Source: Buxus sempervirens | Lineage: Eukaryota > Streptophyta > Magnoliopsida > Buxales > Buxaceae | NCBI GenBank assembly: GCA_947561395.2 | Contig: OX387187.1 | Location: 30,237,829 to 30,301,828 of the forward strand | DNA: 64,000 nt | Direction of reading: 5' to 3' | Shown: positions 1 through 10,230 of the stretch, in pieces | How the letters are laid out: every line of letters begins with the position of its first letter | Numbering within the stretch: position 1 is the stretch's first letter | Translations under genes and position numbers: made by a program | The notes under the pieces: model-generated | What the model was told of the DNA's origin: nothing | What the model saw: only the letters and a program-made list of their open reading frames with translations | Databases searched by the model: none

Positions 1-585
1 GTAGTGTTCCTTAGAATATCTGAGTTTACAGCTTATGCCATGGTTATACTCCTTGTGATTCTCTTTCTTTTTGAACTCAATATTGCTGGGGTATACATTT
101 CATCCCAAAGTTCTTTTCATATACTTTTTCTTTTTAAACAAAAGGGAGAAATCTCTTTTTAACACAAGATCATATGCTAGGGTCTTTTCAACTTAAGATA
201 GACAAGAGTAAACTCAGGATTGCCTATCCACACGACACCGAAAATAAAAAAATAAGCTTCCTCAAGTGTATTTGGTATGTGTATGTGATAAACAAACCAC
301 AAATAGAGTTTAGCAAGATGATTGTGAGATTATTAGAAACTATTGAAATCACATTTGAAAAATCATCTTTGAAGAGTTTATAGGGTCTAAAAATATAACC
401 AAAAGATATATATTTTCAAAACCTTATACTTATCCTATAGTTGACACATGTCAAGACAAGAACTCACAATACAAAAAAACAAAAAACACAATAAAACAAA
501 TACAAAAGCACAATAAAAAAAATAACTAAGCATGCTAAAGAAAAAAAAATGCATGAACACCCTAAAGCATGCTACAAAGTCCTTC
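1..585. other. 3' non-coding part of the copia element; no gene
   Basis: Nothing coding is supported here. The stretch lies downstream of the minus-strand RNase H domain and is A- and T-rich (A-runs around 470-560). It is probably the 3' untranslated part of the copia element. I searched it for sequence matching the 5' LTR (5572-5670, 8792-9831) and found none, so the 3' LTR is inferred to lie left of the window or to be lost. No convincing polypurine tract was seen. Confidence 0.5.
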
Positions 586-1026
586 TTAATGAAGAGGACC
601 AACACCAATAGCTTTCCTAAGAAACTCAAACCTAAGAGCATCTAAAGGTTTGGTAAAGAGGTCAGCTAATTGATTTTCAGATGGGATGTGTTCAAGAGAT
701 ATTACATGATCTTCAACCAACTCTCGAATAAAATGATGACGTATATCAATGTGCTTGGTTCGAGAGTGCTGAACAGGGTTTTCGGAAATATTAATACCAC
801 TTGTATTATCACAATACAAGACAATAGTTCCCTGTTCAATCCCATAACCACTCAACATTTGCTTCATCCAAAGCAATTGAGTACAACCACTACCAGCTGC
901 TATGTACTCAGCTTCAACTGTGGACAAGGAAATAGAGTTTTGCTTCTTGCTCATCCATGCCACAAGATTGTTCCCCACATAGAAACAACCTCCAGTTGTG
1001 CTCTTCCTATCATCTGCATTTCCAGC
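586..1026 (-). pseudogene. copia RNase H domain (C-terminal end of pol)
   Basis: This is the C-terminal RNase H of the copia polyprotein. Recognisable blocks are STVEAEYIAAG (conserved acidic residue), YCDNTSGINISENP, and RTKHIDIRHHFIRE followed by LADLFTKPL, the standard end of copia pol. The frame is continuous with the RT domain upstream but is cut from it by a TAG at 1027-1029, just after GYSDAD. The family usually has a Trp there, so TGG to TAG is the simplest explanation. The natural stop lies at 586. The domain would remove the RNA strand of the RNA-DNA hybrid; in this copy it cannot be made as part of a full polyprotein. Confidence 0.9.
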
Positions 1027-1029
1027 CTA

Positions 1030-2715
1030 GTCGGCATCAGAATAGCCTGCTAGAATTGCAAAAGTGTCTCTAGAGAACCATATACCATGATCAACAGTAC
1101 CGTTAACATATCGTATGATACGTTTGACGGCAGACAAATGAGACTCCCTAGGATTTGCTTGGAATCTAGCACACACTCCTACGCTAAAGGCAATATCAGG
1201 CCTACTAGCTGTAAGATACAAAAGACTACCTATCATGCTTCTATAAAGAGTGTTGTCTACACTCTTTCCAGATAAATCAGAATCAAGTTTCAAGGTAGTG
1301 CTCATAGGGGTTCTAGTGTGTTTCTTGCTATCCAACCCAAATCTCTTCACAAGATCTTTAGCATACTTAGATTGAGATATGAAAATCCCATCTATAGATT
1401 GAGAAATCTGGAGACCTAAGAAAAAATTCAATTCTCCAACCATACTCATCTCAAATTCATGTTGCATAGCTTTGGCAAAACTTAAAGCAAGAGAGTCAAT
1501 TGGAGAACCAAAAACAATGTCATCCACATAAATTTGAGCAATAGTGAAACTGCTCTTATCCTTTCTAATGAACAAGGTTCTATCAATTCCTCCTCTTGTG
1601 AACTTGTGATCTAAGAGATAAGCAGTAAGTCTCTCATACCAAGCTCTAGGAGCTTGTTTCAACCCATACAAATCTTTCTTAAGCCTAAACACATGATGTG
1701 GGAACTTTGGATCAACAAACCCCTTAGGTTGTTCAACATATACTTCTTCATGAAGTATCCCATTCAAAAAAGCACTTTTCACATCCATTTGATGCAATTT
1801 AAAACCCAAGTGACAAGCTACAGCAAGTAAAATCCTTATTGATTCAAGTCTAGCTACAGGGGCAAAAGTTTCATCAAAATCAATATCCTCAACTTGGGTA
1901 TATCCCTGTGCAACCAACCTAGCCTTATTTCTCACTATAGTACCATGTTCATCTGACTTATTCTTGAAAATCCATTTGGTTCCAATAACATTATACTTTT
2001 CAGGTCTAGGAACAAGATACCACACATCATTCCTAATGAATTGGTTTAATTCATCATGCATGGCATTAATCCAACACTCATCAGCAAGTGCTTCTTCTAC
2101 CTTCTTAGGTTCAAAAGTTGAGACATAGGATGCAAATGACCTCTGATTTAGGACTTTCCTACGAAGTCTCATCCCTTCATTCAAATCACCAATCAATAAC
2201 TCTTTGGGATGATTCAATTTCACTCTAGAGGAAGGTTCTTTTGTAGGACCTGGATTTAAAGAAGGACCCTCTTCAGAAGTTGAAGAAGATGACTCAAGAT
2301 TTTGACTTTCAACAGACAAGTCATTTTCCCCTACTTCTAGACTAGTCTCCCCCTCAACATGAGACTTCTCAATCCCTTCATCCACAACCGCATTTATGGA
2401 TTCCATAACAATGTGTGTACGTAAGTTATACACACAGTAAGCCCTGCTATTCTTAGAGTAACCTAGGAAGATTCCTTCATCACTCTTGGCATCAAACTTA
2501 GCCAAATTCTCCCTATCTCTCAAAATAAAACATTTACTTCCAAAAACACGAAAGTATTTGACAGCGGGCTTTTTACCATAACAAATTTCATAAGGAGTCT
2601 TAGTACTCCCAGGCCTTAAATACACCCTATTTATCACATGGCAAGCTGTGTTAATAGCTTCTCCCCAGAAATACATGGTCACACCCTTGGCATGTATCAT
2701 GACTCTTGCCATCTC
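1030..2715 (-). pseudogene. copia integrase C-terminus and reverse transcriptase
   Basis: About 560 residues. The first third is the integrase tail ([20 protein letters not shown], then GIFLGYS, the usual copia INT C-terminal signature). An acidic serine-rich linker follows, then the copia RT (RVT_2) from about residue 210: [20 protein letters not shown], and the catalytic motif YVDDIVFGS. The ORF opens at an ATG at 2712, but this is only the first Met after a TAA at 2716-2718. In the intact family the frame runs through from integrase, so the TAA is probably a mutated Gln codon (CAA). It ends at the TAG at 1027-1029. The RT active-site residues look intact. Confidence 0.92.
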
Positions 2716-2718
2716 TTA

Positions 2719-3786
2719 AAGAACCCTGTTTTTCCTCTCAACTACTCCATTTTGCTGTGGAGTGATAGGAGCAGAAAACTCACGATGAATTCCCTCTTCA
2801 AGACAATAGTTTTCAAGGATTGAGTTCTCAAACTCTTTCCCATGGTCACTCCTCATCCTAACAACCTTAGACTCCTTTTCATTTGAAAGTCTTCGACACA
2901 AAGACTTAATCAATTCACTTGCTTCAGATTTTTCTCTTAATAGCTCAACCCAAGTAAATCTAGAAAAGTCATCCACAATGACCAAGATGTACCTCCTACC
3001 ACCAAGACTTTCAGTCCTAGACGGACCCATAAGGTCCATATGCAACAATTCAAGAGGTTTGTTGGTTAAACACTCAGAGATTTTTTTGTGACTAGATCTA
3101 GTTTGCTTTCCCAACTGACATGGCCCACACACATTTGGTTCAACTTTGGCAAGCTTAGGAAGGTCTCTAACAAAATCATGCTTGGACAATTCATTCAAGT
3201 TTTTAAAATTCAAATGACCAACCCTTTGATGCCACAATTCATTCATATCAACTTTGGAAGAGTTACACACAGCATGAGAATTAGGAATCACACCATAACA
3301 GTTATCCGGAGTTCTTTCTCCTTGAAGCACACACAAACCATTAGCATCAAACACAAAACATATATCTTTTGCAAATTTAACTTCCATGTTTGAGTCACAC
3401 AATTGACTTATACTAATCAAGTTAGCTTTCAAACCATCAACAAATAGAACTTCACTCAAAGTAGGCATACCAGAAATTTCAATAATACCCTTACCTACAA
3501 TAGGAGCTTTGCTTCCATCACCAAAAGTAACAGTGCCACAAGAATAATCTTCAAAAGATTTAAACAAAGATTTGTCACCACACATGTGACGAAAGCAAGC
3601 ACTATCAAGATACCACATAAGACTATTTCTAGCCTTCAAAGCAACATGAACTACATGGCAAGTTAATTCACTTCTTTTAACCCAGATTTGCTTAGGCTCA
3701 GTGGTTTTCTTGGTCATTGAAGTTAATTGTTGACTTAAGAGCTTTGTTTGATTTGAAAGTTCTTTCACTTGTTTAGACAAATTCTC
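2719..3786 (-). pseudogene. copia GAG-pre-integrase and integrase core
   Basis: The protein starts in the protease/pre-integrase region. LDSACFRHMCGDKSLF corresponds to the place where copia proteases carry D-S/T-G (here LDSAC) followed by a conserved H-M. GAG-pre-integrase follows (ELWHQRVGHLNFKNLNEL, with the zinc-binding pair CGPCQLGKQ). The integrase core then shows HMDLMGP, VDDFSRFTW, RSDHGKEFEN and PQQNGVVERKNR, giving the D-D-E residues. The reading frame is the same as the upstream knuckle segment and the downstream RT, separated only by stops at 3787-3789 and 2716-2718. Integrase would insert the cDNA copy. This copy is inactive as it stands. Confidence 0.92.
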
Positions 3787-3789
3787 TTA

Positions 3790-4017
3790 AGGTTTTCTAG
3801 GTGAAGATCTCTTAGAGTTTTGGTTCAAGTCCCAACAATTTGGTCTAATGTGTCCAGAAATACCACAATAATGACAAGTAGGGATAAAATTCTGAGATTT
3901 AGAACTCTTGGTTGGAACACCCCTAGGTTTTGACCAATTAGATTTTTTACCACGATTTCTACCTTGGTTTGTCTTACCCTTGGAAGAATTTGATCTATTC
4001 TTTCCTTTGGTATTCAC
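3790..4017 (-). pseudogene. second CCHC zinc-knuckle segment of copia gag-pol
   Basis: A short basic, Lys/Ser/Asn-rich segment ending in a CCHC knuckle (CHYCGISGHIRPNC). It lies between gag and the protease region, and a second knuckle here is a feature of Sirevirus-like copia elements. It is closed by a TAA at 3787-3789 that is in frame with the pre-integrase segment. The 4018-4283 stretch linking it to gag has coding character in a different frame (Lys/Glu/Leu-rich, coiled-coil-like) and contains frameshifts near 4266 and 4318. The knuckle would bind RNA. Confidence 0.75.
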
Positions 4018-4283
4018 AACTTGGTTCTTAGAAGACGATGGATTATCATTTGAGACTTCCTTGTATCCTAAACCCCTTTTATCTGTTCCTAATTCATCCC
4101 TAGCATATTGTCCAAATTTGCAGACCCTGTAAAGAATTTCTGGAGTTGAGATTTGGTTCTTTCAAGCTCTTCCTTAAGAGACTTATTCTAAGATTCTAAG
4201 GATTCTATCTTCAATTTGTGTTCACCTAGACGAGAAGTAGACTCTTCAAATTTTGCTTGAAGATCTTCTTAATTTCTTGAGCT

Positions 4284-5528
4284 CTACATCATTAGCCTTT
4301 TGAGATTTGACTTCAACTGTTTCTTTGCTTTCAAACACTCCCTAAACAATTTATCATAAGCCTCTTGAATGCTTTCCTCATCATCATCAGACTCATAATG
4401 AGAATCAATTGCCTTCTCACTTGGTGGAAAGTCTTCATAATTGCTTGAGTCACCACTCCCAACAATAGAGGTGAAAGCCATGTAATTTTGACTTTCTTCT
4501 GTTTTGGAGTCCTCACTATCCCTATCAGATGCACTCTCATCAGAAAGAGTGGCATTCATGGCTTTCCCTTGAAGCTTCTTAAATGTAGGACACTCCGACC
4601 TAATGTGACCAAAACCCTGACACTCATGGCATCTAATTTGTTGGAGTTTTTGCAACCTAGAGTCCTTAGGATGTTTGGACTCCCTAGATTCAGATTTGAT
4701 TCTTGACTTTTGATCTCTACCACTAGAACTCCCCTTGGATTTATATCTCTCATTCTCACTCCTTGGTTTCCTCTTTCTAAACATTTTCCTAAAATTCTTC
4801 ACCAACAGGGCAATATCTTCATCTCCCATGGATTCCTCACTCGAATCATTATAAGCCTTTTCTTTACTGGATTTGAGAGCTATTGACTTATTTTTCTTAG
4901 TAGGAGGAAGAGTGAGTTCATAAGTTTGAATTGATCCTATGAGATCTTCAACCCTAATACCATTGATATCCTTACTCTTTTCTATAGCAGTCACTTTGGG
5001 TCTATATTTTTCAGGAAGAGACCTAAGGAATTTTCTAACCACTCTATTTGAAGGAATTCTTTCACCAAGATTAAAACTAGAGTTCACAATATCACTTAGT
5101 TTTGCATAGAAGGAATCAAAGGATTCATCATCTCCCATTTTTAGTTCTTCAAACCTAGTGATAAGCATTTGTAATTTTGAATTTTTCACTAGGACAGTTC
5201 CCTCATGAGTGGTTTGGAAAATTTCCCAGATTTCTTTGCTGGTTTGACAAGTGGACACACGTTTGAATTCATCAGCAGAGATTGCACTAAAAAGTGCATT
5301 GACACCCTTAGAGTTGTAGTTAACATCAATTAACTCTTCTCTAGTATAGCTATCTGGATCTTTGGTTTTTGTCTCACCATCTATAATCACAGTTGGAGGA
5401 TTCCATCCTCTCTCAACACTTCCCCAAACTTTTTCATCAATAACCTTCAGATAGGCTCTCATTCTAACTTTCCAGTAGGCATAATTGCTGCCATCAAAGA
5501 AAGGTGGGGCAGTGGAAGACTTGTCCAT
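4284..5528 (-). pseudogene. copia gag polyprotein (UBN2 domain and CCHC knuckle)
   Basis: About 414 residues from the Met at 5528 (MDKSSTAPPFFDGSNYAYWK). This start is preferred over the first ATG at 5570, which lies inside the primer binding site. Residues 1-230 form the copia gag domain, with FFDGSNYAYWKVRM near the start and FLRSLPEKYRPKVTAIE near its end. A basic stretch follows, then a CCHC knuckle (CHECQGFGHIRSEC) near residue 315 and an acidic serine-rich tail. The protein would form the particle shell that packages element RNA. The C-terminal end is lost: a frameshift around 4318 diverts the frame to the stop at 4284, removing the coiled-coil link to the second knuckle. Confidence 0.9.
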
Positions 5529-5557
5529 GACTAGCAGAGTCAAGGATCTGGTTACTC

Positions 5558-5569
5558 GCTCCGATACCA
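5558..5569 (-). other. primer binding site, initiator-Met tRNA type
   Basis: On the minus strand these 12 bases read TGGTATCGGAGC. They match the usual plant copia primer site TGGTATCAGAGC with one change, and pair with the 3' end of initiator methionine tRNA. The site is two bases inside the LTR end at 5572. It fixes both the orientation of the element and the inner border of its 5' LTR. Confidence 0.9.
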
Positions 5570-5571
5570 AT

Positions 5572-5670
5572 TGATAAACACAGTTTAGACTCTAAATCAC
5601 CTAGAGGGGGGTGAATAGGTGAAACCGATTGCGGAATAAAAAATCTATCAATTAAAAACAAGTTCTTAAT
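5572..5670 (-). repeat. inner end of copia 5' LTR, left of nested insertion
   Basis: The LTR begins (plus-strand view) with TGATAAACACAG, whose complement ends in CA, directly next to the primer site. The block around 5600-5632 holds the conserved Sirevirus LTR-end motif. The LTR is cut at 5670 by the solo LTR and resumes at 8792, with TTAAT duplicated on both sides. Confidence 0.85.
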
Positions 5671-8600
5671 TGTAAAACCCCGAAATTTTTGGTATTTATT
5701 TTGAGAAATAATTAATATAAATTATTTCTTTATGTGGTGGACTTTCAGGTGAGCAATGCACAAGGGCAAGTTGGTAAATTTCTTAAAGGTTGGATTTAGC
5801 TAAACTAAGGTAAGTCAAGTTAGGATACAATTTTTAATATTCAATAAGTAATATGTAATAATTTTGTTAACTATTAGTGGTACTAATATTTCATTTAAAA
5901 TTTGATAAATCTAAGTATTAAAAGAGAATAGGTTGTTGGTGTAGGTGATATGGTGGTAAGGCACCACACTTGATAAAAAAAATAGCATACAAACAGTTTT
6001 TAAAACGTATGGTTTTTTTTTTTGTTGCTGAACGTAACAAAAGCTTTCTCTCCGGGCGTTATCAATAGCTACAAAGTTGGAGAAAGCAAACGGATGCTAT
6101 GGGAGAAGAAAGAAGAAGGACGCCCATTACTGGAGAAGAAAGAGGAGGACGCCCATTGCTGTGGGAGAAGAAAGAAGAATACATATTATTCAGTAGAAAG
6201 TGGAAATCGTTCAAAAGAAAAAAAAAACCCAGATTTTAAACCAGTTCGTGAGGACTTCTGGGCGTGGAAAACATTGGGTATCATTGCTGGTTTTTGCAAA
6301 GGACGAACTCCAGCAATCAAGAGGCAAGTAGCCTTTCAAAACATCATGTTTTTTTCGTTGTGTTTGTGACCATGTAGAACTTAGATTGGAATGTAACAAG
6401 CGCCCAGTTTCTGTTCATGTTTTAAACTTCTATTCTATGAGTGCTGTTGGTTTATGGATTTGACCAAATCTGGGTGAGGTTGGATATGTTAGTTGTTTAA
6501 TTTATCACTTGTTAATCATGCTAGACATGTTTAGAATGGAAGCACTTGGTTCCAAAAAGAAGAACTAGAACCTGCCGAAAAATCTGGAGAATGGAACAGC
6601 AAGTAGCATCTTTTATAATTTTCTGATTTCATGGGTTTTATGAACATATAGAAAGGTAGAATTGGATTAAACGAAACACCCTTTCCAGGTTCTGTTTTTG
6701 GTGTTTAATATTTTGCTTTAATAAGACTGTTTAGAATACTTTTACAGTAGTTTAAAGATGGTCAGTTAGATGGTATTTTATGCAAGTAGCACCTTCAAGA
6801 AAATTTGCTGTTTTTGTTTGGGTTTTGTGATTATTAGAAACATTAGATTTGTGTTCGAATGAAATCAGAAATTCATTAGTAAAAGATGTCTAACCTATGA
6901 GCCATGATAATCTGGTTTTGAAATGGTTTCGAAGGGGTATGTTGATGTTCATCAAATCCTAGGTGTTGTACTAGAATTGTTTGGAAGATAGGAAGATGTT
7001 ACTGGTGTGAAAGAAATGGATTTACACAGCCTGAGTGCAGCTAATATTCTTGGCGACAACTTTCATTATTGGGCGCTAACCTCAAAGAGGTTAGCACCAG
7101 ACTCAAAACGACTTGGCACTTAGGGGTTTGATCTGGCGCCAACCTCACCAGGTTAGCACCAGATGATGCAGATCAGAGCCATACATTTTTGTAAAGAAAT
7201 TTACAGCAGTTTGATACATGAGAGTAACCTGGTTTCCAGCTTCTTAGACCTATTCAATTGAGGTTACAGAAGATCAAAATAACACCTGGAGTTATAGATT
7301 CCAAGTGAAGTTCAAATATTAGTATGGATTTGGGATTTTTGATGAAAAAGTCTTGATAAGAATACCTATTGTAATTGTTTGCAGCAAATATGGTGACTCT
7401 TTAAACTTATGATGATATTAACTTTGTAGTTGCTGTATCTGAGCTACGTAGTGATAAATCAAGGTTTTCCGTCGTATTAGAAACCTATGGCAATTCCTTA
7501 TAGACAATAAATTAAGGAGAAACGTATGTTGGGAATATATGGATAAAATGAGCAAAACCTGATTTCTTGCACTTAAAGGGGAAATTATCATATCAGATTT
7601 TCTTTTTATATATATTGGTTCGATGGGACTTCATTGCTGTTGGTGATCTGCAGAAGTTTTTGAGCATGAGTGGTTTAACACTCAATTAGTAAAGAAATAA
7701 ACAAATTCTGCACCTTAAGTTAGGAGGACTAAGTTTTAGGAATTATGGAATTGTTTTAATCTTACATTAATATTGCTGAATTTCATTGTTACCTGAAATG
7801 TTTTACTTATGAATTCTTCACGTGTTCATTTATTCCGGGGAATGATATTAAGAGTATTTCTAAAGTAGTATTAAATGCTGAAATATTTCTGTTGGATGGT
7901 TTTAATGAGTACACGAAACCGAAATTGATATTGTTCACTACAAAATGTCTTCTTTTATCATAAGCATGGTTATTAAGATAAATTTACTCGATATACGATA
8001 TCTTTTGCCTAGTACTAAGGGTGAGACTTAGTGTGGATCCACAGTCTAGTTGTAGTGAATTTGTATATTTTGTTTGGATTTAAGTCTGGGGTTCCTTCAT
8101 GCGTTTCCTCCATGATGGAGAGGCCTTCCATGAGGGAAGCGCTGCAGCAACTCCGTTTCCACCATGATGGTGAGGTCACTTGAGTTTTCCGCCATGAGGG
8201 CGATGATATTGGATGTTCGAGCTGTTGCAGTGTTAGACTGGATTGTCTGGAACTCTAGTGCTTAGCCACACAAAATAGACAAACTTCACGAGTCCCAATA
8301 TATAATGTTTTCCGAATTTGTAATTGTCGATGTATTTCCGAGATTAGTCTGATTAACCGAGGTTAATCGTAACTTAATTAATTATAACTTGTGCATGTTT
8401 TAGAACTGTTATAACTGTATTTTGTGCATGCATTGCTACTTGCTGAGATCGTCGTATCTCACTGTTTTGTTTTGTTTTCAGATTTAGGCGAGGACGATAC
8501 CGTGGGGGTTGATAATCCGGTGGACTATCCGGAGTATCGTGAGGAGGATTACTTTATTGAGTAGATCTTAGTTGTGGGTTTTATTTACTTTAGTGAGTTT

Positions 8601-8786
8601 TTATTATGAACCTGTATTACTTTTGGATATGTTTGGGAAACTTAGTGAACCTTGATATCATGCATTTGAATCTTTATATTATTTTATTTCATGTTTTTCC
8701 CTTACTCTGTTGATCCTGTGGAATTTTAATTAACCTTCGGGTACGAGTTACGGTTATTTTACGTAACCTGGATCCGGGGCGTTACA
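5671..8786 (+). mobile_element. solo LTR (3116 bp), probable Ty3/gypsy Tekay/Del type, with 5-bp TSD
   Basis: The element begins TGTAAAACCCCG and ends CGGGGCGTTACA, near-perfect terminal inverted repeats with TG...CA ends. It is flanked by TTAAT at 5666-5670 and 8787-8791, a 5-bp target duplication. No gag-pol reading frame occurs inside, so it is a single LTR left by recombination rather than a full element. The TGTAANACCCCG terminus and 3 kb length are typical of Tekay/Del chromovirus LTRs in plants. It sits within the copia 5' LTR, so it is younger than that element. The assignment to Tekay/Del is by resemblance; the borders are directly visible. Confidence 0.85.
6090..6185 (+). repeat. 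short purine-rich tandem repeat in the solo LTR
   Basis: About three degenerate copies of a 30-36 bp unit, each containing AGAAGAAAGA(A/G)GA; the first two continue into GGACGCCCATT. The unit lies inside the LTR and produces an open but apparently meaningless frame (6022-6369). No protein function is inferred. Confidence 0.6.
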
Positions 8787-8791
8787 TTAAT

Positions 8792-9831
8792 TAATAGGCA
8801 TGCACAAGTCTGAACAAATATCAATTCATTACACACAATTGCAAAATAGAGAAGATACAACACAAGCAATTTGGTGACGAAGGGAAAACTCTAAGAGAAC
8901 TCTCAAAGAGAAAAACCCTCCGGGCTACGAGGTGCCACCTCTGGAAATCACTATAAGAAGAAGACTTACAATAGTGGTTCAGACGACCCAACAATGACTC
9001 TGACTCACAATGTAAATATCTGAAGAACTCTTCAGATTTGCATCCTTGCAACGATTCAGAACTCTGAATATCTCCTTAGTGAAGTGCCAAACGAACTCGC
9101 TCAACAATCGTAGGAACTCCCACGAGCAAACTCTTCAACCCGGAACTCCAAGGTAGAAAAGAAAAAAGAAGACTGGTTTTGATGGCTCAAAGAAGAAGAT
9201 GAAAGAGGAAGAAGATCTCTCACTCTTGCACACGTTTTTAGGGTTCTCTAAAACGTCTTGGGTAACCCTCACAATAGGCTAGACACTCCTTAAATAGGTT
9301 AGGAGAAATAAGGGAACGAAAAGGAAACAAATCAGAAAAGATCGGATTTCTAAAATAGAAGTTTGTTCACGAACGTTCGAACGCTCAGCGAACGCGGCTC
9401 GAACGCTCGATATAACAACTCACTTTTCTTCTTCTCGTTCGAACGACCAGAGAACGTTCAGCGAACGCTACTCTCGGGTTTCTCTGTGGAACCTCAACGG
9501 TCGAACGTGCAGTGAATGCTGCTCTCTGGTTTCTCTGTGGAACACCAACGGTCGAACGTTCAGAGAACGTTAGGCTAACGCTGCTCTCTGGTTTCTCTGT
9601 GGAACACCAACGGTCGAACGTTCAGAGAACGTGAGGCGAACGCTGCTCTCGGGTTTGTCTGTGGAACACCAACGGTCGAACGTTCATCGAACGTTAGTCG
9701 ATACTTTACCAATTTTGCCCCGACCTTAACCCCGTTTGAACCACACCACATAAAACCTACCCAAAAGCATTAACCACTTTAATACAACCTTTTTGACACG
9801 GAATTGAATCCAATACAAAATAAACCTTACA
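8792..9831 (-). repeat. outer part of copia 5' LTR
   Basis: This continues the copia LTR after the solo LTR insertion. It contains GA-rich sequence (8880-9240) and a tandem repeat at 9471-9703. The right border is placed near 9831 (plus-strand ...TTACA), because LINE-like coding sequence resumes at 9828-9840. Without the partner LTR in the window this border is good only to some tens of bases. LTR length without the insertion would be about 1.1 kb, normal for Sirevirus-like elements. Confidence 0.65.
9471..9703 (-). repeat. tandem repeat of about 62 bp in copia LTR, four copies
   Basis: Copies start at 9471, 9522, 9584 and 9646. The middle two are 62 bp and nearly identical. Each contains GGTTTCTCTGTGGAAC followed by AACGGTCGAACGTTC. 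The AACGTTCGA-type palindromic core also occurs at 9370-9470 outside the regular array. It falls in the part of the LTR expected to be U3, so it could act as an enhancer array; that is inference. Confidence 0.8.
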
Positions 9832-10230
9832 CAATCAAATTAAAAATATAAGACCATATAGTGCCTGAAAATTCAGCGTATGAGAATGTGATCTAGTGAT
9901 TCCTCACTCTTCATGCACAACTGACAAACACATTTGGGGAAGACCATCCACATGTAGGCTTTGACTTTGGAAGGAACTGGGGCTAACCAAAGCAAGGTGG
10001 GGGAAAGCCAGGATTTGGCAAACTAGGGGATGGACATAAATGTGAGAAATATGACTTAAAGAGGAAAACGCCCATCTGATGAAAGGGGCCAACAACGAAC
10101 ATTAGGGGGAGAGGGCTGTGAAACAATGGAACTAAGCTTCTTTAGTAGCAAACCCAAATTGTCTAACTCTACTAAGTGGAAATCTCTACTAAAACTTGAG
10201 GCTCCAATTAAGACCCGAAAATGGCCATGA
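9828..10230 (-). pseudogene. LINE ORF2 remnant (zf-RVT region)
   Basis: On the minus strand 9873-9995 reads WLAPVPSKVKAYMW then CVCQLCMKSEESLDHIL. This is the zf-RVT zinc-binding region that follows the RT in plant L1-type LINEs (C-x2-C, then E-S-x-D-H). A one-base shift continues it to about 9828 with FSGTIWSYIFNLIV. Upstream on the same strand 10000-10230 has further frame-shifted pieces resembling the region between RT and zf-RVT. No full domain survives. The remnant appears to be the site into which the copia element inserted. Confidence 0.6.

Larger units (their letters stand above)
1..9831 (-). mobile_element. Ty1/copia retrotransposon, Sirevirus-like, decayed, with nested solo LTR
   Basis: The minus strand carries, in order, a 5' LTR (about 9831 down to 5572), an initiator-Met-tRNA primer binding site (5558-5569), a gag with UBN2-type domain and CCHC knuckle, a second CCHC knuckle, GAG-pre-integrase, integrase, reverse transcriptase and RNase H. 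The order INT-RT-RH is that of Ty1/copia. The second zinc knuckle and the LTR-end block at 5600-5632 (a C-run beside a CTAGGTGA motif on the minus strand) point to the SIRE/Maximus lineage. The coding frame is broken by at least three stop codons and gag-end frameshifts. The 5' LTR is interrupted by another LTR at 5671-8786. The right border is approximate; the left end is outside the window. Confidence 0.9.

Noticed and set aside
386-420. CTAAAAATATAA similarity to the right end of the 5' LTR (9836-9856), possible 3' LTR
   Set aside because: The similarity is only a short AT-rich run; no flanking match, TG end or polypurine tract supports it.
435-641. Minus-strand ORF rich in Phe/Leu, possibly an env-like membrane protein of a Sirevirus
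   Set aside because: It overlaps the end of RNase H in another frame, and its hydrophobicity follows from the poly-A/poly-T content. There is no signal peptide, coiled coil or fusion-peptide pattern.
6022-6369. 115-residue ORF inside the solo LTR
   Set aside because: It is produced by a purine-rich tandem repeat, has no recognisable domain, and lies within an LTR.
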